Assembly (NCBI GenBank): GCA_947382415.1
Contig: CANCYO010000022.1
Location: forward strand, 1 to 40,706
Origin: an uncultured Lachnospiraceae bacterium
GTDB lineage: Bacteria > Bacillota > Clostridia > Lachnospirales > Lachnospiraceae
Direction of reading: 5' to 3'
Length of the DNA: 40,706 nt
Shown: one piece after another, positions 1 to 9,400 of the stretch
Numbering within the stretch: position 1 is the first letter of the stretch
How the letters are laid out: every line of letters starts with the position of its first letter
Position numbers and translations under genes: made by a program
Notes under the pieces: model-generated
Database searches by the model: none
Told to the model about the DNA's origin: nothing
Seen by the model: only the letters and a program-made list of their open reading frames with translations

Positions 1-6
1 GATTTT

Positions 7-61
7 CCGACGTCGGATTACCCGATGTCGGAAAATCCAATATCGGCTAATCCAACACCAG
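7..61. repeat. Palindrome array, copy 1 (15-bp period)
   Basis: Four 10-bp boxes of the form CCRAYRTCGG (best copy CCGACGTCGG, itself a perfect palindrome) start at 7, 22, 37 and 52, exactly 15 bp apart. The last box is degenerate. AT-rich spacers of 5 bp separate them. Regular arrays like this are usual for protein-binding iterons at replication or partition sites or operators; the bound protein is not visible here. A diverged second array lies at 371-440. Confidence 0.75.
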
Positions 62-179
62 CGACAGGAATTATATGCCACTCAAAGGGGGTGTTGTAAT
101 AACATGGGGTATGTTGCCCCTCGTTAGAATCCTGTTTCTCGGCGTTTTAAGCGGTCATAGAGCCTTGAAAGCGGTCGGG

Positions 180-229
180 GTAAGGGATTTATACTCTAAC
201 CCCCGAAAATGGCGTTCTATTGCGTAACA
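180..229. repeat. Conserved 50-bp block, copy 1
   Basis: This block begins GTAAGGGATTTATACTCT and ends TTCTATTGCGTAACA. An equally long relative lies at 581-630, with the two ends nearly identical and the middle diverged. Together with the palindrome arrays it shows that bases 1-230 and 371-630 are two copies of one module. Local hairpins can form around it (CGGGG/CCCCG here). Function is unknown; a control region of a mobile element is the most likely setting. Confidence 0.65.
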
Positions 230-280
230 AAACATAAAAGGCAAGTTAAAGTCAATTTCGGTATAGCCGTTTCTTTTCGT

Positions 281-314
281 TTCCGTTCCTCCACTGGAAA
301 GGATAGGAATGGAA
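281..314. other. Short imperfect hairpin between module copies
   Basis: TTCCGTTCCT (281-290) pairs with AGGAATGGAA (305-314) at 9 of 10 positions. No T-tract follows. The rest of 230-370 is AT-rich and I see no gene in it. Confidence 0.35.
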
Positions 315-370
315 TGGGTAATTGATAGAATCAGTATTTAATTTATCTTTACTCTATATATCTTTATTTA

Positions 371-440
371 ATTGCGTTGGATTTTCCTACGTAGGTTTTT
401 CCAACGTTGGATAATCCAATGTAGGTAAATCCAACATAGG
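371..440. repeat. Palindrome array, copy 2 (15-bp period)
   Basis: Boxes start at 371 (partial), 386 (CCTACGTAGG), 401 (CCAACGTTGG), 416 and 431, again exactly 15 bp apart. The boxes at 386 and 401 are perfect palindromes with different outer bases, so dyad symmetry is kept while sequence changes. This is the counterpart of the array at 7-61. Confidence 0.78.
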
Positions 441-516
441 CAGTTGAAATGCAGAGCCGCTATATATCGCACTTGGTAAGCTGTTTTGTACTGACACCCT
501 TTTGAGAGGGATAGAT

Positions 517-630
517 TGTTACGCAATAGAAGCCTTTTTCCCCTTGATTTAAGCGGCTTGCAGAAACGAAAAAAGCAGAGGTAAGGGAATTATACTCTGC
601 CCCTTGAAAACGGTGTTCTATTGCGTAACA
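517..630. repeat. 15-bp inverted repeat enclosing conserved block, copy 2
   Basis: TGTTACGCAATAGAA (517-531) is the exact reverse complement of TTCTATTGCGTAACA (616-630). The latter also occurs at 215-229. The interval contains the second copy of the 50-bp block (581-630), here with a GCAGAG/CTCTGC hairpin around GTAAGGGAATTATA. The minus strand is open for 67 codons across part of this (460-663), but the repeat structure explains the sequence better and no known protein family is apparent. Confidence 0.65.
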
Positions 631-643
631 TTGGAGATGAAAA

Positions 644-688
644 ACAGCATTTCTTTTCCCCACGTTTTGCGGAGCAAAGAAATGCTGT
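644..688. other. 13-bp perfect inverted repeat (hairpin)
   Basis: ACAGCATTTCTTT (644-656) and AAAGAAATGCTGT (676-688) are perfect reverse complements around a 19-nt loop. There is no clear U-tract on either side, so it may be a bidirectional terminator, a recombinase site or a structural element near a mobile-element end. Confidence 0.55.
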
Positions 689-769
689 CATGGTAAAGAT
701 TTTCTGTAAGTTGTCCTATCCGTGTGTTTGGTTCTTGTGGTTGTGCATATCAAGACTTTTTCCGTAAAA

Positions 770-791
770 GTAGTAAATTGGTAGTAAATTC
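770..791. repeat. Tandem direct repeat near presumed element end
   Basis: GTAGTAAATT occurs twice back to back (770-779 and 781-790) with an 11-bp period. It lies about 55 bp before the point where sortase-coding sequence begins. Paired direct repeats near element ends often bind integrase or excisionase; that role is inference. I see no gene in 689-848. Confidence 0.4.
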
Positions 792-848
792 AGTTGCTTG
801 TATTTATAAAAGTGCCTGTTTTTAAGGCTTTTCAGAGATAATCAATAG

Positions 849-1043
849 TTTTTTATTAATATCAAAGAGCTCTCTCTGTATGATACAGGAGTGGAGGCCC
901 AATTTGGCGATACCTTCCTGACGCTTTCCACCTGCGCTTACCATGTGCAGGACGGTCGGTTTGTGGTGGTGGCAAAACGCCGGGGAGCGGAAGAAATAGC
1001 TGACATTGTGGGGACAAAGGCTCAGGAGGAAAGCAACAGATAA
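849..1043 (+). pseudogene. srtB: Class B sortase, C-terminal remnant
   Basis: This reading frame follows an in-frame TAG (846-848), ends at TAA 1041-1043, and has no start codon or ribosome site of its own. Its translation contains the sortase signature TLSTC with the catalytic cysteine, and the downstream RFVVVAKR segment carries the family's active-site arginine. Class B sortases are membrane-bound transpeptidases, usually 200-250 aa, so only about the last 60 residues remain. The lost 5' part and the mobile-element-like sequence to the left suggest disruption by insertion or recombination near base 848. Identification of the family is secure; the cause of truncation is inference. Confidence 0.75.
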
Positions 1044-1072
1044 AGGAGTGGTAAAGGAGCTGGATAAATATT

Positions 1073-1462
1073 ATGAAAATTGAGCATATGGCATTGTATG
1101 TAAATGACCTGGAAGCGGCAAAAAATTTTTTTACCACATATTTTGAAGGTAAAGCAAACGAGGGGTATCACAATGTGAAGACCGGTTTTCGTTCTTATTT
1201 TATCTCTTTTGAAGATGGGGCAAGACTTGAAATTATGAATAAGCCGGAGATGGTTGAAGTGCCCAGGACTCCGGCAGGAACCGGATATGCCCACATTGCT
1301 TTCAGCGTTGGCAGCAGAGGAAGGGTCGACGCATTGACCCAAAGACTGCGGCAGGATGGTTACAGTGTTGTCAGCGGGCCGAGAGTGACGGGCGATGGCT
1401 ACTATGAAAGTTGTGTGATTGGTATTGAAGAAAACTTAATCGAGATCACAGATGGGATATGA
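1073..1462 (+). CDS. VOC/glyoxalase-fold metalloprotein
   Basis: A 129-aa single-domain protein of the vicinal oxygen chelate superfamily (glyoxalase I, dioxygenases, fosfomycin resistance). Two beta-alpha-beta-beta-beta modules are visible. Candidate metal ligands sit at the usual places: H5 (EHMALYV), E53 (RLEIMN), H74 (YAHIAFS) and E124 (NLIEITD). The length fits small lactoylglutathione lyase-like proteins. An AAAGGAG lies at 1053-1059, a rather long 13 nt before the ATG. The gene starts 29 bp after the sortase remnant and converges on the lipoprotein gene, ending 9 bp from its stop. Substrate cannot be inferred; the general name is safer than a specific enzyme. Confidence 0.85.
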   Translation: MKIEHMALYVNDLEAAKNFFTTYFEGKANEGYHNVKTGFRSYFISFEDGARLEIMNKPEMVEVPRTPAGTGYAHIAFSVGSRGRVDALTQRLRQDGYSVVSGPRVTGDGYYESCVIGIEENLIEITDGI

Positions 1463-1471
1463 CGATTGAAC

Positions 1472-2179
1472 CTAGGCAAGATGAAAAATAACAAAATCGG
1501 GGTCATTGCCGCTTAATAACGGTTGGTCGAAATAATTGACCTGTGGTTTATGTAATGGTTTTCGCTCCTCAATATCCATTGTATAATCCCACAGGTAAAT
1601 ATCATGTGGCGAGTCTTCTCCCTGTGCCATAAAGTCTTCGCTGTAACCGTTTGCATATTTTTCAAATATTTGAATCATGGACAATCCCAGTTGATCCGGA
1701 TTTTCGTCGGCATCTGTATAAAAAATGAATTTTAAAACATATTGTCTTCCCTCTGATTCAAAATCAAAAGTTGGCTTGATCCATTTTGTGATAGTTCCTC
1801 TGTTTGCATGTTTTCCCATTCCTTTGAAAGTGGGGTCATACTTACGTTCCCATGTTGGAAATGTCTCAATAAACAGATCTATCTTATCATCAATGTCATC
1901 TATGTTCTCCAATGCTTCTTTAGAAAACATTTCCTTTATGGCCGCTTGATCCTTTTGATCGATTGCCTGCAGCAATCGAACCAAAACCCGTAGGCATTCC
2001 CTGTCGTCAGGGTCCCTGTATTCAATATCATGATTCAGGTAATCCGATTCAAGCAGCGGATCCTTCTTTTTCTCAAGGGAAAAAGAGCAGCCGCTCAGTC
2101 CGGAGATTAAAACGAGTCCGATTAACAATATCATTAATAAATATGTAATAGGTTTACTGATTGCCGGAATTTTCTGCAT
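1472..2179 (-). CDS. Lipoprotein of unknown function (DUF5104-like)
   Basis: A 235-aa protein with a hydrophobic segment (about residues 12-28) leading to a lipobox LSGC with the lipidated cysteine at residue 31, so it is expected outside the cell, tethered to the membrane. The mature part is acidic and starts with a helical region that counts turns of the type ECLRVLVRLLQAIDQKD, followed by a beta-rich C-terminal half. The layout recalls the Clostridial DUF5104 lipoproteins, an assignment made from memory of the family and not certain. A GGGGAG sits just upstream of the start on the minus strand. It is transcribed toward the VOC gene. No enzyme motif is visible. Confidence 0.8.
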   Translation of the reverse strand: MQKIPAISKPITYLLMILLIGLVLISGLSGCSFSLEKKKDPLLESDYLNHDIEYRDPDDRECLRVLVRLLQAIDQKDQAAIKEMFSKEALENIDDIDDKIDLFIETFPTWERKYDPTFKGMGKHANRGTITKWIKPTFDFESEGRQYVLKFIFYTDADENPDQLGLSMIQIFEKYANGYSEDFMAQGEDSPHDIYLWDYTMDIEERKPLHKPQVNYFDQPLLSGNDPDFVIFHLA

Positions 2180-2318
2180 ACTGTCTCCCCTGGTTACTTA
2201 ACTGTTTATTTGATATAGTATTAAAGACTATTAACCGTATTGCATTATGTATAGTGTATTTAGTATAACATATTCAGGTCTGCAATACCACTTTCATGTG
2301 ATAAATCTGATGTGGTAC

Positions 2319-2347
2319 TTGACAGTTGGGCAGCTATACTTTACAAT
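2319..2347 (+). promoter_or_regulatory. Sigma-A promoter for the Rpn-like gene
   Basis: TTGACA (2319-2324), a 17-bp spacer and TACAAT (2342-2347) form a near-consensus promoter. Transcription from about 2354 would give a leader of roughly 150 nt before the start at 2506. Confidence 0.75.
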
Positions 2348-2394
2348 GATTTTATCAAATCTAAAATGACGTTTCAGACATTCAGATTTATTCT

Positions 2395-2410
2395 GCGGCA
2401 GTTCTGCCGC
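2395..2410 (+). other. Hairpin in the leader of the Rpn-like gene
   Basis: GCGGCAG (2395-2401) and CTGCCGC (2404-2410) form a perfect 7-bp stem with only two bases between. The rest of the 2348-2505 leader has no gene or clear regulatory motif that I can see. Confidence 0.45.
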
Positions 2411-2505
2411 GGCGTTAAGCCTTTTTCCACTTTAATTAAGCAGCAGTTAAATATGTACAGTGGCGGAGGGCTGATATTTACAGATTCTCCGCGGACAGGA
2501 GGATT

Positions 2506-3099
2506 ATGGGAAAATATGATGATGCGATGTACCGTTACCTGGCTGATAACGACAGGTTTGCGGATTTGTTCAACGCCGTGTTTTTTGACGGTAGGACGGG
2601 AAGCCTGCGGGATATGATGCGGTTCGGGCAGGGGACGGACGGCTGGCAGGAGCTGTTTCATGATTACGGAATGACATTGTTTTGTGCGGGCGAGCGTAGT
2701 GACCTGTCTCGATTTGGCACGGATCTGAGGCTGCTGCTGGAAACGCTGCAACTGAGGCAGGATAAGGATGGCCTGATAAAACTGTGGAGCGGAGAGGCGT
2801 TTTCACATCTGAATCCGGAGACGGCGGAAACTATGGCGGTGATGACGGATAATGTGGACATTTTGAAGAGACTGGAGATAACAGAGGAAGGAGAGTACAA
2901 TATGTGTCTGGCGGTAGAGGAAATGAAACGGGACTGGAGAGCGGAAGGGAAAGCGGAAGGAATTATAGAAACAGGCATGGAATGCGGGCTTTCTGAAGAC
3001 GCCATTCTGGAAAAGCTGCAGAGTAAGCTGGAGATATCGCGGCAGAAAGCGCTGGAATATCTGGGCATGTTTGAGAATAATAGCGAAATGTTAATTTGA
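2506..3099 (+). CDS. Rpn/PD-(D/E)XK nuclease-family relative, core deleted
   Basis: A 197-aa protein with a good AGGAGG at 2497-2503. The first 25 residues (MGKYDDAMYRYLADNDRFADLFN) match the start of the large Lachnospiraceae Rpn/transposase-like nuclease family, and residues from about 33 on (LRDMMRFG, GTDGWQELFHDYG, LFCAGE, then KRDWRAEGKAEG) match its C-terminal half, including the usual charged EGK tail. Family members are generally near 300 aa. The missing stretch lies between residues about 27 and 33 and normally carries the PD-(D/E)XK catalytic residues. The frame is intact, so it may be a made but nuclease-dead protein or a pseudogene. Rpn proteins are linked to DNA cleavage and phage defence. 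Confidence 0.7.
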   Translation: MGKYDDAMYRYLADNDRFADLFNAVFFDGRTGSLRDMMRFGQGTDGWQELFHDYGMTLFCAGERSDLSRFGTDLRLLLETLQLRQDKDGLIKLWSGEAFSHLNPETAETMAVMTDNVDILKRLEITEEGEYNMCLAVEEMKRDWRAEGKAEGIIETGMECGLSEDAILEKLQSKLEISRQKALEYLGMFENNSEMLI

Positions 3100-3124
3100 C
3101 AAATTCCGATAGGTACGATAAAAT
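3096..3124 (+). promoter_or_regulatory. Upstream promoter of the surface-protein leader (P1)
   Basis: TTGACA (3096-3101), 17 bp, TAAAAT (3119-3124). The -35 box overlaps the stop codon of the Rpn-like gene. It points toward the tetranucleotide tract and the large surface-protein gene. Confidence 0.6.
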
Positions 3125-3167
3125 TTATAGATAATTAAAGTTTGTAATTCAAATTCCCAAAAGGCAG

Positions 3168-3195
3168 TTGACGAATTATGGCGATGAAGTATAAT
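3168..3195 (+). promoter_or_regulatory. Promoter reading directly into the ACAG tract (P2)
   Basis: TTGACG (3168-3173), a 16-bp spacer and a perfect TATAAT (3190-3195). The expected start point, about 7 bp downstream, falls on the first bases of the ACAG tract at 3200, so the RNA would begin with the repeat. No comparably good promoter is visible between the terminator at 3375 and the start codon at 3492. Confidence 0.75.
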
Positions 3196-3199
3196 TTTT

Positions 3200-3255
<56 letters not shown>

Positions 3256-3313
3256 CTTAGTGATGTAGGTCTGTCTGATTTTGGTATATATTTAAATAAT
3301 CGGATGGTCATTT

Positions 3314-3375
3314 AGAGGCTGTCTGAAGAAAAGAGTTGAATTTGCTTTTTTTCTTCAGACAGTCTCTTTGTTTTT
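3314..3375 (+). terminator. Rho-independent terminator or attenuator in surface-protein leader
   Basis: Arms 3314-3332 and 3349-3367 pair over 19 bp with a single G-U, around a 16-nt loop, followed by TTGTTTTT (3368-3375). The left arm contains CTGTCTG (3319-3325), complementary to the ACAG tract. The right arm contains CAGACAG (3356-3362), complementary to GTCTGTCTG at 3269-3277. It stands 117 bp before the start codon, so it can act as the off switch of a leader or simply end transcription from upstream. Confidence 0.8.
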
Positions 3376-3491
3376 GACAGAGGGGAGACAGAATAAAGCC
3401 TTTTGCTGCATTGCTTAAATTTTAAACAGGCAGGAGCTGTGCGGGAATCTGTCGGCAATTCAAAAAGCAGAAGGATGGGGGAACAGGATAC

Positions 3492-6400
3492 ATGAAAGGC
3501 TCTGGAAAATTATTTGGGAAACGGATGCTCAGCGGGATATTGACTGTATTATTGCTGATCTCCAGTGTCGATCTGACGGTATTTGCAGCGGATATGAAGC
3601 GTCAGGGCGATGTATATCCGCAGGAGCAGCAGTCGGAGAACGAGTCGTCCACGGCTGACGGGACTGATCTGCCCGGTGAGGGAAATGCGGTATCTGTCGG
3701 GCAAAGCGGCTTGAATCTGGAGGCTGCAAACGGGCTGGGAAGTTTGCTCTTAAATGACTTTAGCCTTGCAGTACAGGAAGGTCAGGAGGAAGCACAGGCG
3801 GGATATGGGATATCCCGGATCGACATGGTCGGCTCCACGGCGAATGTCGTGCTGCATGTGTCAGGCAGTTGTGTGGCAGTCATAGGTATCTATGAGGAGG
3901 GTAGTATTCAGCCATATGCTTTTGGCAGCGCTCCCGTTTCTGTGGAGAAAAGCTTTGTCAGTGTCGAAATTGAGACAGAAGAAATGCCGGAGTTCTTTGA
4001 GATCAGAGGGTATCTGATAGACGAAAACAGTCTGCGTCCGCTGAGTACGGAATATCAGTCCATTATGTATACACGGACCATGCAGGAGTTCCTGAAAAAG
4101 ACAACCGCTGACTTTGACGAGAACAGGGTATTGAATCTGGATGAGGACAACTCCACCAATTTTGCAGTGGTAAGCGACCAGAATGTATTGGTACGGGAGC
4201 ATCCGGGTGCCGGAGAAGATGCCGAAGCTGTCAATGTGTTGAAAGACTATGATGAGACACGCCGTACTTATACGTTTATAAATGGGGATGAGAGCTTTGA
4301 TGCGGTTCAGAAGGGAAGCACACTGGTTTATTCCCAGGGGGATGGCAATATCCTGATCATTAAGGTGGAGAGCATCGTTTTGCCGGAAAGTACTGATCAG
4401 GAGGGCACAATCGTTATCACCGCGGCGGGAAATATGCCGGAAACGGATGACGTGTTCAGTTATATTAAAATAGAGGAAGAGACCACTCTTGCAGATGCAG
4501 TTGAACCGGATGCCGGGTCATGTCCGAAAGGGGTCACTTATCTGGGCAGTGATACGGCGGTGGGATATGCGCTTACCAACGAAAGCAATCCGATCGGGTT
4601 TTCGGCCGAGACTAAATGGGAATTGAATCTGGGAGAGTTTGAAGGGGAAAGCGCGGGCTCCATAGTGTCGGGAAAGATTGGCGGCAATATCACTCTGGCA
4701 CTGAAGATGGAGGTCAGTCTGGTCTACTATCTGGATGTTTTTAAGGGTGTCGGATATGTGGACGTCAATGTGCCGGTTGCCGTTGGAATCGAGGGGACGC
4801 TTGAATGCGAAGGGGAATTGGCATGTCCCCTTGTGACAGCGCCGCTTGAGATAAACAGCAAGGTACTGACTGTCAGGTATATTCCTAAGTTTGTCGTTCA
4901 TGCAGGCATCAAAGCGACGTTTAGTAAGCTGGAGCTTGAAGGAGAGGTGGGTTTTAAAGCAGGATTTGGCTTGAAGGATGGCAGTCAGGGGGCATATTCC
5001 AATCTGGAGTTTCGTGTAGGAGAGCTTGAAGTGGAAGCGGAAGGCTATATTGGAGTAGATTTTAATCCTGAACTGGCAGTTGGAGATCTGGCTTCTGCGG
5101 AATTAGGGGCGGCTGTGCATTTGGGTATTAAGGCTGCTTATCAGTATTCGGGCACGGCTACAGTGATCACCACACAGAATGAAAAGCATTCCTGCAAGCA
5201 GTGTGTGGATGGCAGTATGTACCTGAAGATACCGTTGGAAGCCAAATATGAACTGGGATTCTGGAAAGGAGAGATAAGCAAAGAGATATCTTTGTGGGAC
5301 AGGCCATTTTATTATTCCATTGACAACAAGCAGTTTGGATGGGGGGCATGTCCTTCCAGAAATTTTATGATAGCAGTGAAAACCGTAGACGGCGGCTCGG
5401 GTCTGACGCCGATAGCGGGCGCGAAGGTGTCTGTGGAAGGTATAAAAGCAACATCTGATAACACCGGGACAACGAATGCGAAAGGCGAAGCAACGCTCTG
5501 GCTTCCCGGTGGAAGCAGCAGAATTCTTTGCGCATATAAGGACGGTGAAAAGATCGGTTCGAAAGGAGTGAATGTAGACGGTTCCAAGTCCGTAATAATC
5601 ACTTCGGGACAGTATGCTGTGGATGACGGGATCAAAGAGATTTATGTGGGAGTCGGCGAACCCGGCGGGGATGACAGTGACAGCATAGCAACGATTGCGG
5701 CGCTCAGAAAGGATGGAAGTCTGTATCTGTGGGGAGATAACACTTACGGACAGATTGGAAACGGCAATACCGAAGCAATTCAGAAAGAACCGTTTAAAGC
5801 ATTATCAGATGTGAAAGAATTTCATTGGTTCAGTGGATGCTGCAAGTGCGCGGCGGCTATCACAAAGACCGGAAAATTGTATCTGTGGGGAGATAACAGC
5901 AACGGATTGCTTGACTCCGGAGAAAGCGGGGACAATACAAAACTGCGGAAACCTCATGAAGTGTCAGGTTTATCCGGGGTAAAAAAGTTTTGGGAGTCTC
6001 CGACAAAAGATGGCTGTGCAGTACTCACTGTAGATGGAGATTTGTATCTGTGGGGCAATAACGAGTATGGACAGATGGGAAACGGGCAGACATTGTCCCG
6101 GCCTCTGCAGCAGGCAGAGCCGTGTAAAGTAGAGGGATTGCCCAGCGTAAAAGAATTCTTCTGGGCTCCCTCCGGCAGGAGCTGTGCGGCGGTCACGACA
6201 GACGGCGGTTTGTATCTGTGGGGCGATAACGAGTATGGACAGATTGCAAACGGACAGTCGGGAGGGATTCAGAAAGAACCGTATAAAGTAGAGGTTCCTT
6301 CCGTGCGAGAGTTCTTCTGGCGTTCATATAACACAAGCTGTGCGGTGATCACAGAAGAAGGCGTTTTATACACGTGGGGATATAACTGTGACGGCCTGAC

Positions 6401-9400
6401 CGGAAATGGCAGTGACAGTTATCTGCAGACAGAACCGGTGGAAGTGCTGAATAATGTAAAAGATTTGTGTTTTAATTCTCAGCTTCCCGCTACTGCAGCG
6501 GTCACAGTGGATGGAAAGTTGTATACATGGGGACGTAATGATGGAGGAGCGCTTGGAAACGGAAAAGAAGGGGGCGTTCAGCCCCAACCTGTAGAAGTGA
6601 GCATATTTAATAATACAAGCGTTAAAAAATTCTACTGGGAAGAGACAGGGCGGAATGCTGCGGCCATCATGGCGGACGGAAGTCTGTATCTGTGGGGTGA
6701 CAATACCTTCGGGCAGCTTGGAAACGGGGAGGGCGGAGCAGACGCCGGTACCTGGCCGGAACCTCAAAAAGTATCAGGGCTGGGAAGGGTAAAAGAATTT
6801 GTATGGATCGGTGGTAATACTGGTGCTGCGGCTGTCACTGCTGCGGCTGTCACAGAGGACGATGCCCTGTATATGTGGGGAGGAAATTCTCAGGGCCAGA
6901 TTGATAATGCGACGGAAGCAATTCAGAAGATTCCGGTAAAAGTGCTGGAGAATGTGAGAGAAATACAGTTCTACTACGATAGTTATTTGGCTGGGGTAGG
7001 CTCCGCGAAATGGACATGTGTTATCGTGGCTGCCTGTAAGGACGGAAGCCTGTGGGGCTGGGGGAATGCTCAGGGGCTAGATGCAGAACCGAAAAAACTG
7101 TTTTCATCCGCATCGGCCAAGACCTTTTGTTTGTCAGGCACATGGAAGAGGCATAGTCCCAATGCCGGTTCATATAGGGGCACTGTTCATTTTAATGTTG
7201 CGGCGCTCACAAAAGACGGAAGCCTGTATATGTGGGGAGACAATACCTCCGGGCAGATTGGCAGTGACGCGGCAGGAACCGGCAGCTTTGAGACCGATGG
7301 GCTTGTATATTTTTATGACGAGCCGTCTGCGTCTGTGCTGTCAGGCAGAATCGCTTCCGTTGACGGGGATGCCGCCGGTTCATCTGATAAAGCGGTAAAA
7401 TTTACGGATCTGAAGGCAAATGAGATATACAATATATATGCCATGAAGTCCAGAGATAACGAAGAGCCGCTTGCTCCGGAAAATCTGCTCTTTGTCGGAC
7501 AGGCGCTTTCTGATGAAAATGGCATGTTAGAGGCTGTCTGTGAGCTGAGAGAGGCTTATGATACTCCGGAAATATTTGTGGTCGGATGGACTCAGATGAA
7601 TCTGTCGTCAGCAGAGATCGCGGTTGATGATATTGTTTATGATGAAACGGAACATCTGGTGGATGTCACGGTTACCTTCGACGGAAAGACACTCACAGAA
7701 GGCAGGGACTACGAAATTTATGGCAGTTGTGCCGTGACGGATATCGGTGAATATAAGATAACGGTAAGGGGAATTGGTCTGTACTGCGGTGAAAAGGAAA
7801 CCGTTTTTCAGGTGAAAGAAGGATCTGAGAATCCTGATCCGAATCCGGACCCGAATCCTGATCCCGGTCCCGGTCCGGAACCGGAGTTGGGGGATGTGCT
7901 GCCGGGGGATGTCCCGGCTGACGGTATGATTCCTCAGGGTTTATGGATTGCGGGTATTGTGGAGGAGGGATATGCCTATACCGGCAGGGCCATTCAGCCG
8001 GATGTGCGCGTCTATGATCATAAGACGCTGCTGAAGCTTAGGACGGATTATGTAATCTCTTATAAGAACAATACGAAAGTGAATGATGCTTCTGACACTG
8101 CAAAAGCGCCCACGATCACTGTGACAGGAAAGGGAAATTATTCCGGTAAAGAGACTGTAAATTTCCGGATTTTGGCTTTGGATATCGGGGAAGATTCATT
8201 TGATGCGGATGATATGTCCATTTCCTGTAATGGAAAAGCCCAGACGCCGGTACCTGTTCTTTTCTGGAAGGGTAAAAAACTCAAATATAAGAAAGATTTT
8301 TTGATCACCTATTATGACAGTGTTGGTAAAAACAGTCTTAATTCCGTGAAGGATGAGGGCGACTATATTGTAGAAATAACCGGTATTGGCGTTTTCTGTA
8401 AGAGCCGCAGGATCAATCTGAGCATTACGGATAAACTGAAGCAGATCGGTAAAGTGTCCGTGTCAAAGATTCCTGTCCAGCCATATCATTCCTACAGTCA
8501 GAGCGCGGTTGCATCTGCGCTTACCGTAAAAGACGGAAAGGAAACGCTGAGGGAAGGCGTCCATTACACGGTGCGTTTCAGTAACGATACCGGAGTCGGA
8601 ACCGCTTATGCTGTCATTACGGGTAAAAAAGAGGGCGGGTACAGCGGAACGAAGCGTGTAAGCTTTAAAATTGCGGGTATTTCTATTAGAAAAGCGTCGG
8701 TGACAGGGCTTGTGAATACATCATATACCGGTGATAATATTACTCCCGATCTGCAGTTGACGGTCAGGGACGGAGGGACGCCCAAGACTCTGGAAGAGGG
8801 CAGGGACTATGCCGTAACATGGCAGAATAATTGCAATGCAGGCACAGCTTCAGTCATATTGACCGGTCTGGGAGAGTATACCGGAACATTAAAGAAAACC
8901 TTCAAGATCAAAGCGTTTCATATCACTGAGAATGCGGGAGGACGCTTTGGAGCAGTTGTGGAGAAGCGTGAGGTACCTTATGCAAAAGGCGGAGGCAGGC
9001 CTGTATTGAAGGTTACCTTTACCAGGGCAGACGGCACTGTACAAAGTCTCAGGGAGGGGACGGACTATACGCTGAAATACCGGAATAATAAATCTGTCAG
9101 TGCGGCCGGAAACTCAGATAAGCTTCCTGTAGTTGAGATTAAAGGAAAGGGCAACTATACAGGAGTCTTTCAGGGTCAGGAACTGACTTATCAAATCGTG
9201 CCGCAGGATATCGGTAATCTGATTTTGACATGTGCGGATAAGACTTATCAAAACAAGAAGAATATCTATGCCACCAAAGTGACAATAACAGATTTGGACG
9301 GTAAGGCGCTGAAAGCGGGAATGGATTATGAGAAAACCCTGACTTATACATATAAAAACGATACTGCATTAGATAATGGCGTATTGCGGGCGGCAGGGTC

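Noticed and set aside
460..663. 67-codon open frame on the minus strand
   Set aside because: It spans the inverted repeat and the duplicated block, has no recognised family and no clear ribosome site; repeat structure explains the sequence.
849..1043. Intact small protein gene
   Set aside because: No start codon or ribosome site; the content is plainly the C-terminus of a longer sortase.
3374..3402. TTGACA right after the leader terminator as a promoter for the 2097-aa gene
   Set aside because: No acceptable -10 box at 16-18 bp spacing.
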